Positions 60,178-64,000 of a DNA stretch of 64,000 bases are shown here, one piece after another. Made by a program: the position numbers and the translations under genes. The DNA is from Pseudomonadota bacterium (lineage in GTDB: Bacteria > Pseudomonadota > Gammaproteobacteria > Xanthomonadales > SZUA-38). The first letter of the stretch is position 1, and each line of letters begins with the position of its first letter. Under the pieces are notes generated by a model. That model was not told the DNA's origin. It did no database searches and saw nothing but the letters and a program-made list of their open reading frames with translations. Where the stretch lies: the NCBI GenBank assembly GCA_039033415.1, contig JBCCCR010000031.1:1-64000 (forward strand), in the 5' to 3' direction.

Positions 60178-61030
60178 CACCAACCATTTCGATTTCGTCG
60201 ACGCCGAGGTAGGCGCCTGCCGCGACTAGCACCGCATCGATCAGCGGTTCTACCTTGTCGCTGAAGAGCGCCGCATGGTCAACGCCTTCGGTCCAGCCGT
60301 AGATGCTGTGGCGCAGGAAGTCCGCCGTATGCGCCCGGCCGATGAGGTCGTCGGTGACCCGCTGCATCTCGCTAGGGGTTGGGGTGACCTGCAACGCTTC
60401 GAAGAGGTCGGCCAGCGCGTTAAACACGGGCGCCGCGGCGGCGTCCAGGCCAAACTCTTCGGGCTCGTAGGCCACCTTGACGGCGCCCGGATCGGCCCAC
60501 AGGCGAAAGCTCACTTTCTGCAGTGAGTGGTACAGCGGTTCCTCCGAGATCACGAACAACAGAAAGTTTCGGCTGTTGGCGGTCAACGTTGCCAGCGGAT
60601 AAGACCACTGGGAGGTGCGGACAAACGTGTTGAGGCGGATGTGGTGGCGAAAGTCCGCGAGCTGCAGCTGATCGATGATCAGGATCGTCGGCTCAGCCTC
60701 GCTGTAGGCGCACGCTTCCGAGACCACCCGGTCAAAGGCGCTGAGCGGTGCCTGCTCCTCATCCGGCTCAGGCTCCAGCAGGGGTTCATTCTGCGAAAAG
60801 TCGTGATAGAGCACGTGCGGATACTCCAGCGCACCCGCCAGCGCGTTAGCAAACGCCGTCTTGCGTCGCTGCAGTTCACCCTCGATGTTCAGGCAGCGCA
60901 AGGTGCGGCCCGGAGCATTCAAAAAGCAGCGCATCTGGTACTCGTAGTCGTCATTCGACTCGAATCCAAATTCACTCATCAGGCGACGCAGGTTGGGCAT
61001 GTACGGTTCATCAAAGATCAGACGACTCAT
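60164..61030 (-). CDS. Degenerate P-loop ATPase-like protein
   Basis: 288 residues. The sequence GELQRRKT at 51-58 has the layout of a Walker A motif (GxxxxGKT) but with Arg in place of the second Gly. ILIIDQLQL near 116-124 looks like a Walker B strand ending in D120. A TANSRNFLLFVISEE stretch could be a sensor region. The rest is helical and acidic, with no signal or membrane segment. No family was recognised. It overlaps the SpoIIE gene by 14 bases and is read first, so it probably acts with that phosphatase. Confidence 0.65.
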   Translation of the reverse strand: MSRLIFDEPYMPNLRRLMSEFGFESNDDYEYQMRCFLNAPGRTLRCLNIEGELQRRKTAFANALAGALEYPHVLYHDFSQNEPLLEPEPDEEQAPLSAFDRVVSEACAYSEAEPTILIIDQLQLADFRHHIRLNTFVRTSQWSYPLATLTANSRNFLLFVISEEPLYHSLQKVSFRLWADPGAVKVAYEPEEFGLDAAAAPVFNALADLFEALQVTPTPSEMQRVTDDLIGRAHTADFLRHSIYGWTEGVDHAALFSDKVEPLIDAVLVAAGAYLGVDEIEMVGDDGS

Positions 61031-61177
61031 TATACCCGGGCGACCTAGCGCCGGTGGGCCGCTGAGTCAGCTAGATGGCATCGATTGTCACTCCGCTTGG
61101 ATGTGCATCGGTCCCCTAAGCCCCACTAGGTCTCTCGACACCTGTCGCCGCGAGCCGTCCTTTGCAATAATTGCTGG

Positions 61178-62641
61178 ATGACTTCCCATTGCTCGCTTTC
61201 TCAGCGGCGGCGCCTGGCCCTGCTGCTGATCCTTTTCCTGTTGCCTGCGGTCTCTCAAGCGCTGGAGCTTGAGCCCTGCCGAATCTTCGATACCAGCGGT
61301 GTCCAGTCACAAGACGCTGAGTGCGGGACGCTGACGGTGGCGGAGAACCCCCAGCGCCCTGAGGGTGCTACCGTCGACCTGTTTGTGGCCCGGATTCCGG
61401 CGAGGGCCCCCACGCCGTCGGGCGACCCGCTGGTCGTGATTCAGGGTGGCCCCGGGGGATCGTCGGTTGAGCTCTACGTGAGCATGGCGGCCGCTTTTCA
61501 GTCGGTACGAAAATCTCGCGATATTCTGCTGGTCGATCAGCGGGGCACCGGACGCTCCAACGCACTGCGCTGCGAGATTCCCGAAGATTCGGCGCTGGAG
61601 TTCGATCCGGAGCTGGCCGCACAGTTTAGCCGCGAGTGCCGCGAGTCGCTGCCCGGCAATCCGCAGTTCTACACCACCAGCGTGGCGGTACAGGATCTGG
61701 AGGCCGTTCGGGCCGAGCTGGGTTTTCCCGCTTACAACCTCTATGGGGTCTCCTACGGCACCCGCGTGGCGCTTCACTATCTGCGCCGCTTTCCCGACCG
61801 CACCCGCAGTGTGATCATCGACGGCGTGGCGCCGCCACAGTGGTCGCTGGGCCCGGATATCGCGCGCTTCGGTCAAAACACGCTGAACGACATCCTGGAA
61901 CGCTGCAGTGCAGCCCCCTCCTGCAATGACCGCTTCGGCGACCTTGAGGTCAAGCTGTCGGTGCTGCGCTCGCGGCTGGACGAGGCCCCGCAGCCGGTGG
62001 ACCTCGCTCACCCCGTCACCGGACGAGCAGAGACGATGATGCTGACAAGCCAGCACGTGGTGATGGCCATCCGGATGATGAGCTACCAGCGCGAGTCCCA
62101 GGCCCTCATTCCTCTGCTGATTCACGAAGGCTACGCCGGCAACCTGCAGCCTCTGGCGGCGCAGTCGCTGATGGTGGGCGAATCGCTCCAGAACGCGCTG
62201 GCGATGGGGATGCACAACGCTGTGGTTTGCACCGAGGACATGCCGTTTGTCGAAGACTTTGACGACAGCCAGCTGCGCGATACCTACATGGGGCCGCTGC
62301 AGATGGCCTCGCTGCGGGCATTCTGCCGGGACTGGCCGAAGGGTGTGCTGGACGACGATTTTAAGCAGCCGCTGAGCTCGGATGTACCGACGCTTGTGCT
62401 GTCGGGGCAGTTCGATCCGGTGACCCCTCCGGCCAACGGGGAGCTGGCGGCCCAGACGCTGAGCAACCAGAAAACCATCGTGGCTCCCGGTCACGGTCAC
62501 GGCGTTGCCATGCGGGGCTGCATGCCGCGTCTACTCGGGACCTTCGTCGAAACCGCCGACCCCAACGCGGTCGACGAGAGCTGTGTCGAGCGCATGGGGC
62601 CGCTTTCCTTCTTTGAGGGCTTTACGGGGCCCACGCCATGA
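61178..62641 (+). CDS. Secreted alpha/beta hydrolase, tripeptidyl-aminopeptidase-like
   Basis: 487 residues. The signal peptide is RRRLALLLILFLLPAVSQA. GGPGGSS forms the oxyanion loop, VDQRGTGRSN follows, and GVSYGTRVALHYLRRFPDRT holds the nucleophile Ser. The acid is in QFDPVTPP and the base in GHGHGV, with the TAP-like C-terminal segment. It probably trims peptides from their N-terminus in the periplasm. The last four bases overlap the ABC gene (ATGA). Confidence 0.9.
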   Translation: MTSHCSLSQRRRLALLLILFLLPAVSQALELEPCRIFDTSGVQSQDAECGTLTVAENPQRPEGATVDLFVARIPARAPTPSGDPLVVIQGGPGGSSVELYVSMAAAFQSVRKSRDILLVDQRGTGRSNALRCEIPEDSALEFDPELAAQFSRECRESLPGNPQFYTTSVAVQDLEAVRAELGFPAYNLYGVSYGTRVALHYLRRFPDRTRSVIIDGVAPPQWSLGPDIARFGQNTLNDILERCSAAPSCNDRFGDLEVKLSVLRSRLDEAPQPVDLAHPVTGRAETMMLTSQHVVMAIRMMSYQRESQALIPLLIHEGYAGNLQPLAAQSLMVGESLQNALAMGMHNAVVCTEDMPFVEDFDDSQLRDTYMGPLQMASLRAFCRDWPKGVLDDDFKQPLSSDVPTLVLSGQFDPVTPPANGELAAQTLSNQKTIVAPGHGHGVAMRGCMPRLLGTFVETADPNAVDESCVERMGPLSFFEGFTGPTP

Positions 62642-63369
62642 TCCAGGTCAATGACGTTGCCAAAAGTTTTGGCAAGGTGCAGGCGGTCAGCAACGTCTCC
62701 TTCGAGGCGCCCGACGGCGCCATCACGGGGCTGCTGGGGCCCAACGGGGCCGGCAAGTCCACCACGCTGCGGATCCTCTACACGGTGCTCAGGCCGGACC
62801 AGGGGAGCGCGAGCGTCGATGGCCACGACGTGGTTACGGATTCGCTGGCGGCCCGCAGCGCCACCGGGGCGCTGCCGCATGGGTCGGGTCCTTACCCGAG
62901 GCTGACCGCTCGCGAAAACGTGCGGTACTACGGCCAGCTCAACGGGATGTCCGGATCCACGCTGGAGCGGCGGATCGACGAATTGGCGGACATGCTCGAG
63001 ATGAATGACTTTCTTGAGCGTCGCACCAAAGGGTTCTCCCAGGGCCAGCGGACCAAGGTCGCGCTGGCCCGCGCGCTGGTGCACTCCCCCCGCAACGTGA
63101 TTTTGGATGAACCGACCAACGGTCTCGACGTGATGGCCACCCGGGCACTGCGGGAGCTGATTCGCAAGCTTAGGGACGCGGGGCACTGCGTGCTGTTTTC
63201 GTCTCACGTGATGCAGGAGGTGGCAGCGCTTTGCGACGAGATTGTCATCATCGGGCGAGGTGAGGTTGTGGCCTCCGGGTCGCCCGGCCAGCTCCGCGAC
63301 CAGACCGGCGAGGCAAACCTGGAGGATGCCTTCGTTAAAGCCATCGGATCGGTGGAGGGCCTGGAATGA
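62638..63369 (+). CDS. NatA-type ABC transporter ATP-binding protein
   Basis: 243 residues. Walker A GPNGAGKST is at 34-42, the signature FSQGQRTKVALARAL near 136-150 and Walker B VILDEPTNGLD after it. The segment LTARENVRYYGQLNGM is typical of NatA, the ATPase of sodium-efflux-like ABC exporters. It pairs with the permease gene that starts within its stop codon. Confidence 0.92.
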   Translation: MIQVNDVAKSFGKVQAVSNVSFEAPDGAITGLLGPNGAGKSTTLRILYTVLRPDQGSASVDGHDVVTDSLAARSATGALPHGSGPYPRLTARENVRYYGQLNGMSGSTLERRIDELADMLEMNDFLERRTKGFSQGQRTKVALARALVHSPRNVILDEPTNGLDVMATRALRELIRKLRDAGHCVLFSSHVMQEVAALCDEIVIIGRGEVVASGSPGQLRDQTGEANLEDAFVKAIGSVEGLE

Positions 63370-64000
63370 GCGCACTGCAAACCGTTTTCTTTAAAGAGGT
63401 TCGCGACAACATCCGTGATCGGCGCACGGTGTTGTCCGCGCTGGGCATGGCTATCCTGGCTCCGGCGCTGTTTATGGGGCTCATGTCGTTTGTCCTGGAA
63501 ACTACGGTCAGCGACGTGGAAAAGTCGATCAGTTTGCCGGTGGTCGGCATGGAGCTGGCCCCGAACATGATGGCGTTTCTGCGCCAAAACAACATCGATC
63601 CGATTGCCGGGCCCGAGAACCCTGACGCCGCCGTCAGCAATCGTGACTACGGCGTGGTGCTGGTGATCCCTGAAAACTTTGGGGAGAGTCTCAAGGCGGG
63701 GATGCCGGCACCGCTGCGGCTGGTCTACGACAGCTCGCGAACCAAAGACTCAGAGCGCGACTATCGGCGAGTCCGCGACGTGTTGAGGGCCTACAACTCC
63801 GTACTGGCCGGGTTGCGGCTACAAATCCGTGGCATCAGCCCCACCGTGGTCCAGCCACTGGCGATCAACGTCAGCAACGTCGCTTCCCCCTCAGCTCAGG
63901 CGATTTCGGTCCTCGGCGTCATTCCTTACTTCGTCATTTTCTCGATGTTCATGGGCGGGTTTTATCTCGCGATCGATACGACGGCCGGCGAGCGGGAGCA
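63366..64000 (+). CDS. NatB-type ABC transporter permease (cut by window end)
   Basis: At least 211 residues; the 3' end is outside the window. FFKEVRDNIRDRRTVLSALG is the typical cytoplasmic start of NatB/CcmB-like ABC-2 permeases, followed by a helix (AILAPALFMGLMSFVL), a large external loop with DYGVVLVIPENFGESLKAG, and a second helix beginning ISVLGVIPYFVIFSMFMGGF. The start overlaps natA (ATGA). The transported substrate is unknown. Confidence 0.9.
   Translation, partial: MSALQTVFFKEVRDNIRDRRTVLSALGMAILAPALFMGLMSFVLETTVSDVEKSISLPVVGMELAPNMMAFLRQNNIDPIAGPENPDAAVSNRDYGVVLVIPENFGESLKAGMPAPLRLVYDSSRTKDSERDYRRVRDVLRAYNSVLAGLRLQIRGISPTVVQPLAINVSNVASPSAQAISVLGVIPYFVIFSMFMGGFYLAIDTTAGERE

Noticed and set aside
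61307-63375. Long minus-strand frames opposite the TAP-like peptidase and NatA genes
   Set aside because: Shadow frames of high-GC coding sequence; the plus-strand proteins carry clear catalytic and Walker motifs.

Overview
The window looks like the chromosome of a gammaproteobacterium with moderately high GC. The evidence is the conserved block ffh, then rpsP-rimM-trmD-rplS, with a ccsA-like cytochrome assembly gene and a CorC-type gene divergent from ffh, plus htpG, an Hsp15-like gene, proBA and greB in ordinary gammaproteobacterial forms. I cannot place it to genus from sequence alone. No rRNA, tRNA or CRISPR array was seen.

Bases 1 to about 8,460 are the distal part of a chromosomal integron. 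Short, mostly plus-strand genes are each followed by an attC recombination site of about 60 bases built on the same hairpin (CAGCTGACC, loop, GGCAGCTGA, then a GTTAGGC-like core). The cassettes include a frameshifted small gene, a ribbon-helix-helix-like regulator next to an exported PLP enzyme, a higBA toxin-antitoxin pair, membrane and lipoproteins of unknown role, two GNAT acetyltransferases, a cupin and a VOC protein. The array is eroding: one attC has lost its central hairpin, one is cut by an IS3-family remnant, and the distal end (8,860-9,120) holds two gene stubs. The integrase gene is not in the window and should lie to the left.

From 9,195 to 19,800 is a run of small housekeeping and conserved hypothetical genes: an NAD(P)-binding protein divergent from a TetR regulator, a very strong hairpin, a GNAT, an NDUFA9-like protein, a diheme cytochrome c, DUF4440, DUF2200, DUF1428, DUF2784 and DUF3224 proteins, and a decayed alpha/beta hydrolase. 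From 19,816 to 28,043 a minus-strand efflux operon (TolC fused to a binding-protein-like domain, membrane fusion lipoprotein, RND pump, two-helix ion channel) sits divergent to an AraC regulator.

From 28,141 to 33,167 is a homoprotocatechuate meta-cleavage cluster (hpaE-hpaD-hpaG, then hpaI-hpaH on the other strand), turning 3,4-dihydroxyphenylacetate towards pyruvate and succinic semialdehyde; hpaF, hpaBC and a dedicated regulator are not here. Then come an oxidoreductase, an MFS transporter, an S4 protein, an isocitrate lyase/PEP mutase family enzyme, PilZ, CorC and CcsA-like proteins.

From 41,412 to 53,252 is the translation and chaperone core (ffh, rpsP operon, htpG, Hsp15), a DUF819 membrane protein, two M16 peptidases and alanine dehydrogenase. 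From 53,272 to the end lie proBA, greB, a small EF-hand protein overlapping a lytic transglycosylase lipoprotein gene, a glycosyltransferase, an overlapping pair of a degenerate P-loop protein and a SpoIIE-type phosphatase sensor, a secreted TAP-like peptidase, and a NatAB-type ABC exporter cut by the window edge.
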